The position numbers were made by a program, and so were the translations under genes. The notes under the pieces are model-generated. The model made no database searches. It was not told the origin of the DNA and was given only the letters and a program-made list of their open reading frames with translations. From contig SKCR01031831.1 in assembly GCA_019454045.1 (NCBI GenBank), positions 22,224 through 86,223 on the forward strand: a stretch of 64,000 bases of DNA. Direction: 5' to 3'. Each line of letters begins with the position of its first letter. Within the stretch, counting starts at the first letter, position 1. Shown in pieces: positions 11,068-21,211 of the stretch. This stretch comes from Zanthoxylum bungeanum. Lineage: Eukaryota; Streptophyta; Magnoliopsida; Sapindales; Rutaceae.

Positions 11068-12233
11068 TTAAGGGTCAGGTATCGTTTTGGAGTCAATGAG
11101 GTCTTGGATCTCGTGGCACAGTCGGGCACAGTTGTCAGTGTCGTGGCCCTTCTGCTGATGGAAATAACAGTAAAGGTTGAGATTGAAATGTGGTGGTGGT
11201 GGGTTTGGGATAGGTTTGGCTTCTAAAGGCTTTAGGAGTCCCTGCCTCTTCAATTTCTCAAATACCTTAGACAAAGGTCTCCCAAGGTTAGAGAACCTCC
11301 GATTCCGGACAGCAGCCACCTCCGCTAACACGGGCTTGGTACCTGACATACCCCCAACAGGCCTCCTATTTAGGCCAAAGAACTTCCTGTTTTCTGCTTC
11401 CTCCTCTTCAATGTCCATGACAGTCTCCCTCAACTGCCGGAAGTCTACAATCATTGAGGTCATCCTCCTCAACTTACTGTAAATAGAGGGCTTTGTGCCC
11501 TTGATGATCATCTTGATTTGGTCCTTCTCAGAGGGCCTAGTCTGCATCTTCAGTAGCTGGCCTCTCCAGCGATCCATATACTCCTTGAACCTCTCATCCG
11601 GCTTCTGCTTGATATTTTCCAAGTCACGGAGTGACAAGTCAATCTCCAGGTCCGTGACATATTGCTTTAAGAAAGCATCAGCTAGCTCCTTCCAGTCCTC
11701 CTTAACCTGCTTGTCAAGGCTATGGTACCACACTACGGGTGCCCCTTCGAGCGACATCCCAAACATCTTTTGTACTTGGCGTTGAGACAGGCCAACTGAA
11801 CTCATAACAGATACATACTGACGGAGATGCACCCTCGGATCCCCGTTCCCATTGAACTTAGCCAAATCCGCATCTTAAACTGCGCCGGTAACTGCTCCTC
11901 AAACGTCATTGTCTCATAATCTAGCAAATCTTCATTCTTACCCCTCATCTTGCGGGTAACGGATTCAACCTGATCCCTGAGTTTCTGTATCTCTGCCTGA
12001 GACCCCAATATTCTGCCCGCTGCATATTCTGCCATATCATCCTCAAAAGTGGGGACATCATCCCCCAATCTGACCGGAGGCACTTCCTGCCTTGTATTTT
12101 CTGAACTTCCCCCAGTACGAGACCCAGCTATACCAGCCACAGCAGTAGTCAATGCCTGTAACTGTTCAGTGATTTTTGAAAGATTGTTCTCTAACTGATC
12201 CATTCGGGACACCTCATTATCTGATTCACTCAT
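11068..12233 (-). pseudogene. gag: Element F gag (Ogre/Tat type), one frameshift
   Basis: Structural capsid protein of the retrotransposon. The first frame (12233-11802) starts MSESDNEVSRMDQLENNLSK and has a coiled-coil-like N-terminus. A frameshift near 11870 moves into the second frame (11865-11068), which begins at AKFNGNGDPRVHLRQY, the usual entry to the Retrotrans_gag domain of Tat/Ogre elements (family form KF.GTGDPR.HL). The domain continues through VVWYHSLDKQVKEDWKEL and QKPDERFKEYMDRWR. The end carries CYFHQQKGHDTDNCARL with a cysteine/histidine pattern, as in this family. ATG at 12233 is chosen because element A keeps a matching MSKLANERSCLDQLESN start. Joined, it would be about 385 codons. 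Not functional as it stands. Confidence 0.88.
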
Positions 12234-13377
12234 GCTTTCAACTGTTCTTTTAGTGAGTCTGGTTCCTTCTCTAACCCAAACGGTATCTATGGTGTCTTTT
12301 TTAAGACACGGATGGTGTTAACAAGGTATATGTATGCATGATGTGCATAAGAAGTATATAACATATACTAAATCAAATAAAATTCTCAAAAAAATCGGTC
12401 TATTATCATTTTAGAAGCTTTTGGGACAACTGTCATAAGAGTGAACCCGTCCAAGTTTAAATGGCCCAACGAGTTTATGTCTTATGGCAAAGAGCCCAAC
12501 TAAATCCAAATGATAATATTCCGAACACAATCATAAAATGGCCCATTGTTATTTAGAAGCCTTTTGGCCCAATCGTCATAAGATATGTTCTTGTCCCAGT
12601 TTAAATGGCCCAACAAGCCCATATCTCATGACAAAAGACCCAGATGGATTCAAATAGCAATGTTCCTAAACATAAGCATACAAGGAAGATTTTATAAACA
12701 TAAAATAATAACTTCTACCGTGTGGCCCATCATCATTTCAGAAGCTTTGGGCCTAATTGTCATAAGGTACGAACCTGCCCCAGTTTAAATGGCCCAGCAA
12801 GTTCGCATTTTTTACAAGGAGTCCAATTCATCCAAATGATAATGGTCCTAAAGCACAAGGAAATATTTGTTATAGGCTATACAACCCGGTCTACGCATGG
12901 GTTCGTAGGAGTATGGACAAAGGCTCTCATCGGCGAAGGATGGCCCACAACTAGGTCTCCCCAATCAAGGGTTCGAGCAACCAAGTGAGCACACCCTTTT
13001 TATACACTAAGGTACGTGCCAATGAGCTATGGTGTGTGACAGACTGTCAAATGGATTTCCCATTGTAGATTCCCCAGAGGGAAGGTGGAGCGAGGCTCAC
13101 TTAAATACCCAAGCTTCTTAGGCTCTTATCGCTTGGTGTCAGGAATAAACAACGAGTCCTCCAAATTAGTCCAGCACAATAGGCTACGAGTAGATGGCTA
13201 TCTAGGTGCCTTCACAGCTTTTCCTTCTAGAAAGATAGTGAGTGAAGGAAGACACCAAACCATTACCTAGCCTCAAAATGCCTTTGATTACAACCCCCAT
13301 TTCACACATTTGTAGACACGATTAATTAAAGCATAAATCTATACATTACAAGGCATTATTTCGGGGCCGATTCTCTA
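12234..13377 (-). other. Element F leader, including the 12390-12870 repeats
   Basis: Non-coding stretch between primer site and gag. It includes cgaacccttgattggggag near 12971 (reverse complement ctccccaatcaagggttcg), which matches cgaacccttgagtggggag-like text in element A at 57396. Short open frames here are not conserved in A. Confidence 0.75.
12390..12870. repeat. Three ~160-180-bp leader repeats of element F
   Basis: Each unit has tggcccat...attt.agaagc.ttt.gg, then cataag, then cagtttaaatggcccaa, then aaatgataat. A related motif (gggccatttaaactgg) occurs in element A's leader at about 57580, so the repeat is ancestral to the group. Confidence 0.75.
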
Positions 13378-13395
13378 TCCCCAATGGAGTCGCCA
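13378..13395 (-). other. Element F primer-binding site
   Basis: The minus strand reads TGGCGACTCCATTGGGGA, starting 3 nt inside the 5' LTR edge (13399). The same site with one change follows element A's 5' LTR. In Tat/Ogre elements this sequence is reported to pair with a tRNA-Arg 3' end; that tRNA assignment is from memory. Confidence 0.8.
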
Positions 13396-13398
13396 GAC

Positions 13399-16300
13399 TG
13401 TGGGAACACAGGGAACTGGGCGACGCAATGCTGTTCCAGGCCCGGGGGCCTAGTTGGGAGTACGGAATAGCCAACGGAGGACTAAACCGGAGAATAAGGG
13501 AGTCGCCACCCGGTGTGAACCGGGACAAAGATTTAAGGCTGCACTCACCCCTCGCAAGGGAAGACCTAAAACCATTGGGTTCGGAATGGTCCCTTACTTA
13601 TGCAACTTGTAATGTAAAGATTTATGCAATAATCCAACCAAGTCTATGACATATATTTCCATGTGTAACACAATCCTAGATTCACATGCTTAAAAGCATA
13701 ATTTACATCTAACATACTTGAAACCAAATCTTATTGCCAAATTCACATGCTCAAAAGTAGGCCTTTGCAACAACAAGCACATAACGTCATAAGAATTCAA
13801 TCATTCATGTAAATATAAACACAAACAGTCATTGTAACATTTGCATGTAATGTAAAGAAAATCAAAATGACGACAAATAATATTGTAGGCACATAACGGA
13901 AACAGACAACTAGAGAGGTAATACAAATGCATAGCGTACAAAGGGGTAACCATATGCTAAGATGGACATGTCGTAATGTGATGCAAGAGGATCTAATTAC
14001 CATGTGCGTTCGTGCAGCGTTCGTAAACGCGTTCGAATGGTAAACAGGAGGTCCCCGTTTGAATAGCATTCGTAAACGCGTTCGAACGGGAATGAAACAG
14101 AATGCACACATTCGTATGGCGTTTGTGAACGCGTTCGAATGGAAATGAAATAGAATACTCACGTTCGTGTGGCGTTTGTGAACGCGTTCGAACAAAAATG
14201 AAACAGAATGCTCACGTTCTTATGGCGTTCGTGAACACGTTCGAACGGAAATGAGTCCTGATGCATGATAAGGCAAAATGCATGCGCGTTCGAGTTGCAT
14301 TCCTAAACGCGTTCGAACGGGAACAGACCTGATGTATGAAATGGGACGCAATACATAAACAACAAAATAAAGGGGCACGGCGAAGTACTACCGTAAAGGT
14401 GGCCTTTTGGGGCTCTTGATCTCTCAAAGAGAGGACCTTTAGACCAACATACTAAGCCCATGCGCGTCACATCAAATCATGCATACAAACACAAAGACAG
14501 TCATATCAAACTAAGTATGCCCGATTGAGCGTATCTTGCATTCAACCGGACACACATCAACCGGCGCGGCAAAGCATCGTGGTAAAGGGCTTTAAACCCC
14601 TCCACATGAGGGATCTTTCATTCCACTTACTAAGCCCATGCGCTTGATTGAACCATGCATAAAAAAAACATAAAGACAATCATATCAAACTAAGCATGCC
14701 CGATTGAACGTATCTTGCATTAAACCAGACACACATCAACCGGCGCGGCAAAGCATCGTGGTAAAGGGCTTTAAACCCCTCCCCGTAGGGGATCTTTCAT
14801 TCCACTTACTAAGCCCATGCGCTCGATTGAGTAATGCACAAATAAGCAACATGCAGAATTTAAGTGACGAAAAATAAATAAACCAAAGCAACACAAAACA
14901 AAAAAAAAGGTGCCGTTTACTCAAGTGATACGTGGAGTTGTATCCCAAGTACAGACCGCACTACCGTCCATTCGGATTCTGCTACGGAATTTATGTCTGG
15001 GTTTCCATCCTATATACCATAAGAGACGACACTTCCATTCATCCAACATCCACAACAAACATCATATACACAACAAATGCAACAAATACAGAAAATATAA
15101 TCAAAATAAATGACCAGAAATTAAATAGAAATAAGAGTGAAAAATACCCTCAGTTCTAACCTTTTTAGTTGTCCTCGGACTTGCGTTTCGCGGAGATCGG
15201 AAGGGATAAAAGCTCCTTACTCTTCCGGTTCACTAGCTTAGCGTTTTGGCTCGCTGTTCCACTGTTTCTTCCGTTGTTTTGGCTTCGTTTTGTTGCTATT
15301 TTCGCTGTATTTCTGCTCACTGTTTCAGCTCACTGTTTTGGCATTTTAGGCTATTGTTTTTTATGTTTTTTTAAGGCTTTATGTGCAGATTTTTTTTGTG
15401 TTTTTTTTAAAAGTTAGATGTGCAGTTTTTTTGTGATGTGTGGGGGGGGGGGGGGGTTTAAGGGGCTGTGATTTTCGGTAATGGAGGGACTGTTTGCTGC
15501 TGTTTAAGGTTGGTTTGGGCGTGATTTGGGGCTGTGAAAATAGGTTAAAGATGCGGCAATGGAGGGGTGGATGATGGTGGTGTTTTTCGGTTATGGAGGG
15601 ATTAGATGAAGAGAAATTTCCTTGCCTCTTTTCTACCTTCTTGCCGTGAACCTTGAAGCTTTTTCTTTTTATTTTTTTTGTGAATTTTCGTGAATTTTGA
15701 GACCAGGGGAGGCTTGGTGAAGCTTTGTTTATATAGAAGAGAGCTAGGGTTTGCCCTTGTCTCACAAGGAAGAGATCTAGTTCCCAAATTAGGAGTCCTA
15801 AGAATGGTATACACAAGATTGAGGGCGGACAAAAATATTTTAAATTAGGAAGTCAACTATTTTAAATTGGTAGATGTCTTATTAGATTAGGAAGTCAAAT
15901 ATTTGATTGGTTTTAATTGGTTAGGATTGATTTTAATTAGGCATATCTTCTTTTTAATTTTAGTATATGATATATTCAAATTATTTAAATTAGGCATGAT
16001 TTTAGTTTAAGTTTGGTAAATGTTTTATTTAATTATTTAATTAATTATATTAATATCTTATTTAGTTAATGTTTTAATTAATATTTATTTATTTATTTTG
16101 GGATGTGTTTTATTGGCTTTGGGGGGCTAATTGGGCTGGGGTGCGAGGCTAGCAGCAAAACCAGGAATACCGACTCCGTTCGAACGCCAATTCGAACGTG
16201 GCACGAACGTCCGTAATCTGCCTGACGTTCGAACGCAGTAACGAACGCAGCACCAACGAAGACAGTGAACTTGTGGAATGAACTTGATGACGCACTTATT

Positions 16301-16410
16301 CTGAATTTCCCCTTCCGATCTCCGTTTCCCGCAATATCCTTAGCTAAAAAAGTAGTGTCTCCAACTGAGACTCATCATCGGGTTTCACATGCGAAAATGC
16401 AATGCCTACA
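13399..16410 (-). repeat. Element F 5' LTR, complete (~3.0 kb)
   Basis: On the minus strand it starts TGTAGGCATTGCATTTTCGC and ends GTTCCCACA. It shares its start with the LTRs of A and B (TGTAGGCATTGCATTTTTGC), and its inner end block with both. Contains the TTCGAA cluster at 13995-14320 and the ~185-bp units at 14370-14830. A G-run of about 14 bases lies near 15443, absent at that length from the other LTR. No gene. Confidence 0.92.
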
Positions 16411-17371
16411 GAGAGAAAATTAATCTGGGATTAATTGCAGAGGTATTTTATCTGGGATAAAATATCATTAAAATAGAGAAAATGATTAATTTGGAATTAA
16501 TCGATTAAAATAATATATTCGATATATTATACGAAATTAGATTTCGACGGGGAATTAAAATTAGATTTTGATTCGGGCGAACGAGTTAATTTAGAATTAA
16601 TTCGTTAGCGACGTGAATGGTAATTTCGCTAGGCATAATCATTTAATTACGTTGCAACGGAAAATTCGTTAATTTGGAATTAGCGAACCCGAGCCCGGGA
16701 TTGTTTGCGAGCGCATTCGCATTTCGAATTCGAGTGCGGCACGCAAGTCAAATCAAGCGTCAAATCATTAGTCACATCAAGCGTCAAATCACATGTCACT
16801 TTGAGTGATGTGATAAGTTGTCACTGGATTGATTGATGTTGGTGGTTGAAGGCATTTATTGCTTGACTTTTGAAAAAGAAAAAGTTGGTATATGTTTATT
16901 TGTTTTTTGAAAACAAATATCAATTACACATTTTTTTTCATTTTCTCTCTCTTGGTTCACGGTTTTGGAGCCAACTTCTTCTCCCTCTCTCTCTCGGCAA
17001 AAAAAGCTTTTTCCTCTTCTGTTTTTCTGGTTGGACCAAAAAAATGGAGAAGCTATGGAGATTTGTTGCAAACCTTCAAGGTGCTAGCACACATAGAGTT
17101 ATCCTAAGGTGATAAGGGAGTAATTCCGTGAGCTTGGAAACCATTTTGGAAGCTTGGAGCTTGAAGACATTAATGGAGGACCATGACCGATTTTGAGGAG
17201 CAAAACAGTGAGTTTTTCGTGAGCCTTGGAACTTCTCAAAGGGCATAAAAAGTTTTGTTCTTCGTAGCATCCAATCCGTTCATTGTGAGTATGATTCTGC
17301 CATTCTCCTTTGTTGTATTCACTTGTTTCAATGCTTTAAAATGATCTTTGGGACTTAATAGAAACCCAACA
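16411..17371 (+). repeat. Element E 5' LTR, second part
   Basis: Resumes with the duplicated gagag and aligns with 34146-35106 of the 3' LTR, ending AACCCAACA immediately before the primer site. It holds four of the short triloop inverted repeats described separately. A purine-poor stretch with tctctctctcgg near 16990 and short overlapping frames are shared with the 3' LTR and are not genes. Confidence 0.92.
16418..16690. repeat. Cluster of triloop inverted repeats, E LTR
   Basis: Perfect or near-perfect arms flank a 3-nt centre: aattaatc-tgg-gattaatt (16418-16436), tattttatc-tgg-gataaaata (16444-16464), gattaatt-tgg-aattaatc (16484-16502), gttaatt-tag-aattaat (16585-16601), and ttcgttaatt-tgg-aattagcgaa with one G/T pair (16665-16687). 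The 3' LTR has the same series at 34148-34410, where the fourth has 9-bp perfect arms (34319-34339). Confidence 0.85.
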
Positions 17372-17372
17372 A

Positions 17373-17384
17373 TGGTATCAGAGC
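17373..17384 (+). other. Element E primer-binding site
   Basis: TGGTATCAGAGC, one base after the LTR edge. This is the standard plant copia site complementary to the 3' end of initiator tRNA-Met. Confidence 0.93.
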
Positions 17385-18197
17385 CATTTGAGCATGAAAC
17401 ATGATTAGTGTTCTTAACTTTAAAATTTCGGGCTTTTATATTTAAGCATGTTATTGGAAAATTGTTTGTTTGAATATTGTTGTATATCGATAACTTAGAG
17501 TTATATGTGATCAATTTGTTGAAAAATTAATTGGATTAATTTTCCCCAATTTGCTATGCTTGGCCGAAAGATGAAGGCTCCCTAAATGTCTTGGATTTTG
17601 ATTTTTTGATCATTAGATCTGTTGGAAATCAATCGGGAATTATTGATTGCAGATTTAATTTGATTGAAACCGAATCGATTTTAAAATCCATATATTGCCG
17701 AGACATAATATGCATGTAATGGGTTTGATTTTTTGTTAAATTGTGTTGGACATGTTTTAATGTAAAAGAGCATGATTAATTGTACAAATTTTTGTTTTGG
17801 AAATATTGATTTGGGTAATTAATTGTGTAATGCACTTTGTTTAATTAAATTATGAAATTGGATTTTTTGTAATTTAATTAATTGGGCCTATTTTGTAAAA
17901 TTGGGCTTGAAATGTTGTAATTGGGCTTATTGGGCTTGGTTGTACCAAGATTGGTTTAGGCTGAATTCGTTGGATCCAATTGGGCCCAAAACCATATCCA
18001 TAAAGTCCAATTATGACTATTGGGCCTTTAAAGTTTAATTGGGCCTAATGGGCCGAAATTGATTTCTAGGCTTATGGGGTGATTCCTTGATTGGGCTTTG
18101 GTTGCCGAAGCCCACGCCTTAAGAGAATAATTAAAAGCCCATTAGACTTTAATTAAATTAACATTTGACGTTAATCGGGCTTTGAGACCCGTAACGA

Positions 18198-18553
18198 TTA
18201 AATTTGGAATTTAAGTCGTAAAAGTTCATTAATAAAGTGTAGTATTTAATTTGGAATTAAATAGTGAATTAGTATTAAATACATATTAAATTGGATTTAA
18301 TGTTATAGTTTAATTTAATTCAAGAATTTATACTTTGAGTACTCATTCGCAAAACGAGTTTGACTCGCGCAAAATCAAATCGTTGTTTGAACATTGGATG
18401 GTCATTAATTATCAGATTAATTAATTTGATTAGATTGATTGATAACATGCTTGTGTGAATACATGATTGCGATGCATGAATAATGTATATCAGATGGATA
18501 TTAGATGGGTAGGGCAATTTTAGAAATTATTGTAATAAATTTGGAATTTATTA
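18198..18553. repeat. Triloop inverted repeats in E leader
   Basis: Four more examples of the LTR motif: ttaaatt-tgg-aatttaa (18198-18214), tatttaatt-tgg-aattaaata (18243-18263), attaaat-tgg-atttaat (18285-18301) and taataaatt-tgg-aatttatta (18533-18553). D's leader has counterparts at 28424-28442 (cca centre) and 28471-28487 (cta centre). Confidence 0.85.
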
Positions 18554-18903
18554 ATTGGACCTGCGTGTCCAGCCTTATTACCTCCTTACTCTTTGTATTC
18601 TCTTCTCACCTATTCCCCTCAATGTAAATGAGGTTTCTTTAGAAGTGTAGTGTAACGGGTAGAAGCAAATACTTGTGCTAGCGGGAGAGAGGAAATGGAG
18701 AGATTTGATCTAGGATCAATGTTTAAGTATCCATCCGCATATCATTATTTTATTTATTTATACGCGCATTTTTATGTATTTAGAATGCATGTTTTAGGGT
18801 GTATGATGATGAGACCTTAACAAAAATAATAAAACCTCAAATAATATTAAGCGTTTTTCCTTCCATTGAGTGATTCTTACTCAAGATCCAAGACTGACAT
18901 TGG

Positions 18904-19283
18904 CTTGTTGGCCAAAGTCAAGGTCTTTGTCCGTCGAGGATGTGTTTGAATCACGAGAGCTTTGTTCCATATCGGTGTCTTGTCCAAGTTGTGGTTTGTT
19001 TGCCAAAGTCAAGACCACTTCTTGTCCATCGACATTGATTACGAAGCTTTCCATGGTCAATGGGTCGCGCTTAACTGGGATCACTAAGTTTGTTGTGCCA
19101 AAGCCAAGCCTTAGTTGATTCAGAGGAAAAATGTTAGGTAATATATTGGATATATTGGCATATATAAGATATATGTTTTGGACTTGGATGTCCCCCTACT
19201 GGATCTAGGAATTGGATTGGATCCAAACGATCTTAGAGATCTACCTAGTTAATTATCATACAATTTGTTGGCCAAAGTCAAGA
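18904..19283. repeat. Four TTGGCCAAAGTCAAG boxes in E leader
   Basis: Near-identical ~20-bp boxes at about 18904-18923, 18995-19014, 19088-19108 (variant ttgtgccaaagccaag) and 19263-19283. Elements D and C carry the same four in the same order with the same variant third box, so they were present in the common ancestor. Confidence 0.85.
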
Positions 19284-19590
19284 TTGTGTGATATTTAACG
19301 GGATCCTAGCCCACTAGGAAACACGGTTTCCCGAGTACTCGACAGAGGGTTAGAGGCTCGCCGAAAAATAGTGGGAGGCAAGAATTGAATTTGCAATATT
19401 CATTTAATTACTTTCCATACGCGCTCAAACAAATATCATTCGTCAAATAAATTAAATGTTAGTTGGACTAATATTTAAATCGTTGTTTTAATTAACAGTT
19501 GGACTGTATTCAAACAATTAAATTATAGTTGATTAAAATAGTTGGACTATAATAATCATTATAATTAATAGTACCTAAATCGTTGATTAA

Positions 19591-20260
19591 ATAGTTGGAC
19601 TATTAGAATCAAGATAAAATTGAAAGATTGACATTTAAAACATAATCCTAGGGAAAATGTATTTAAATGGTTTAATTTTCAAATTGGGAATAAAATTTCA
19701 GGATGGTCTTGGAAAATAATAAGTTACTTTATTTGATAAAATAACATATTAGGCCTAAGCCCGGAGTTAAGCAAATAGTAGAGCATAATCTTTGGAAGAT
19801 TTATGTGATGATAACTTTAATGCTTAATCCATTAAGCTTTAAAGTAGATTCCTTATTTTCTTAATCAGAACTAATGATTAGATCCTTAAAGTATGATAAT
19901 GAAATCGAATGATCTTCTTAGATCTATATTTAGATTTTAGAAGTACAATTGCAATAATAACTCTTGGAGAGTTAATGACTATTCTCAAGGAGACAAAGTC
20001 AAAGTTTGCAATAGGCAAGTTGCAAAAGGCGCACTTTACTTCGATATTCTAGAAACTCGAAGCTTGGCCAAAGGCTTCTGGAGTGTGGAAAAGGGCAAAG
20101 GCAAAATCATTATAATCTTCTGGGAAGATAAAAGGACATATCCCAAAATGTCTGCCTAAATGTGGCAAACGGGATCGCGAAAGCGTGACTGCCGTTTGGA
20201 CAAACCAGACATGAAGGAATTGAAGACGGGAAAGGCTCTGACTTCAAATATGTTTGTCAT
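19591..20260 (+). pseudogene. Element E gag remnant with zinc-knuckle trace
   Basis: No open frame survives. Around 20150-20215 the three frames together still show the knuckle region (C-P-K-C-G-K then D-C-R-like residues, interrupted), matching the CLNCGKKGHWKRDC knuckle of element D, followed by the GMFVIEIN-like segment. Upstream, the initiation region of D's gag is not recognisable. Nucleocapsid function is inferred only from D. Confidence 0.6.
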
Positions 20261-21211
20261 AATTATGTTCACTACTAGTATTAAAATTGGATTTTAAATA
20301 CTTAGTGTGATACATAAATATGTGTTGATATTCAGAATCTGATATGAGCAGGATACTGACTTCAGATTGCGATTAATCTGCGAATTTGAAGCGGGACGAA
20401 AGTCGTTGTTTTAACCATAGATACCTAAGTTTAGGAATTACCCTTCGGGTATATACTTAAATTAGGAAACTGTTATAATGTAACTAGTTTGACTAGGAAC
20501 ATTATCTCTATATCAGTGTATAATCCGTTGCGGATTTACCTTTATATCCTAGAACACTAAAGTTTTTCATTATATAAAGATGATATTGAGATAAACACAT
20601 TAGATGTGAATAACAGAATTTATATTTTGAATATAAATAAATCTCAAATGTAAAACATGACAAACAATAGCTCAAACTGATTTGATCAGATGAAACTTAA
20701 TTGTGGCATTGTTGTCTAGGACAGAATTAAACAAGACTCGTATATCCACACTTTTGAAGAGTGGGCTAGGACTGTTTTTATTCTATTCAAATAAAGTCTA
20801 CGAATCTAGTTTATTGGGCAAAGTGCCTAAAACACTTATTACTCGATAAAAGTGCCAGTGCCACCAATCTGTTAGCCCTAGTTCATAGTGAAGCAAGTGG
20901 GCCCATGTCTAGCTATGCTAGAGGTGGATATGAATATTTCGTGACCTTTACGGATGTGGCATCCTGTTATGGTTATGTGTATCTTTTGAAGAACACAAAT
21001 CGAAAACTTTTAAAGTTTCAACACAAAATAGACAAACAGATCGGCTAAAGTATTAAACCGTCACGGTAAGACTGTAATGGAAAATACTTAAGCAATAAGT
21101 TTCTAATATACTTGAAAGAGTATAGTATTCTTTCAAAGAGGACTCCTCCCGGAACACGTCATTTTGACGGTGTGTCCGAACAGAGTAACCGAATTTTGTT
21201 GGACATGATAA
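20261..21211 (+). pseudogene. Element E pol remnant, protease to integrase start
   Basis: Follows D's protein order: a protease/pre-integrase trace, an MWHC-like GAG-pre-integrase word near 20700, then integrase core traces at 20870-21190 (a LVHSE-type first catalytic region, then a YFVTFTDVASCYGYVYLL-like stretch). Unlike D it keeps the GVSEQSNR-type segment around 21150-21180 that holds the third catalytic acid. Stops and indels throughout. Cut at 21211 by element D. Confidence 0.75.
21207..21211. other. Element D target duplication, left
   Basis: gataa, repeated at 31306-31310 directly after D's right LTR edge. The perfect 5-bp match confirms D as one insertion event. Confidence 0.93.

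Larger units (their letters stand above)
8567..16410 (-). mobile_element. Element F: Ty3/gypsy Tat/Ogre-like, internally deleted
   Basis: Bounded by TGTGGGAACACAGG on the left and AATGCCTACA on the right (plus strand), with gagag duplicated at 8562-8566 and 16411-16415. On the minus strand the order is 5' LTR (16410-13399), primer site, leader, gag, then directly the distal part of the 3' LTR (11006-8567). Protease, reverse transcriptase, RNase H, integrase, purine tract and the first ~590 bp of the 3' LTR are missing. The element cannot encode its own mobility; the deletion probably followed insertion, because both outer ends and the duplication are intact. Confidence 0.92.
17385..19590 (+). 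other. Element E leader (about 2.2 kb, non-coding)
   Basis: Lies between primer site and gag. D's leader has the same length and the same landmarks on the minus strand: many ttgggcc/ggcccaat words, the acgcaggtccaat region, the four TTGGCCAAAGTCAAG boxes, and the ctcgacagagggttagag block near 19338. No open frame is shared between copies, so it is untranslated RNA leader. Confidence 0.8.

Noticed and set aside
10581..11129. 182-codon minus-strand frame as a protein
   Set aside because: It begins in the shifted gag tail and continues into LTR sequence across a deletion point, so it is a chance fusion.
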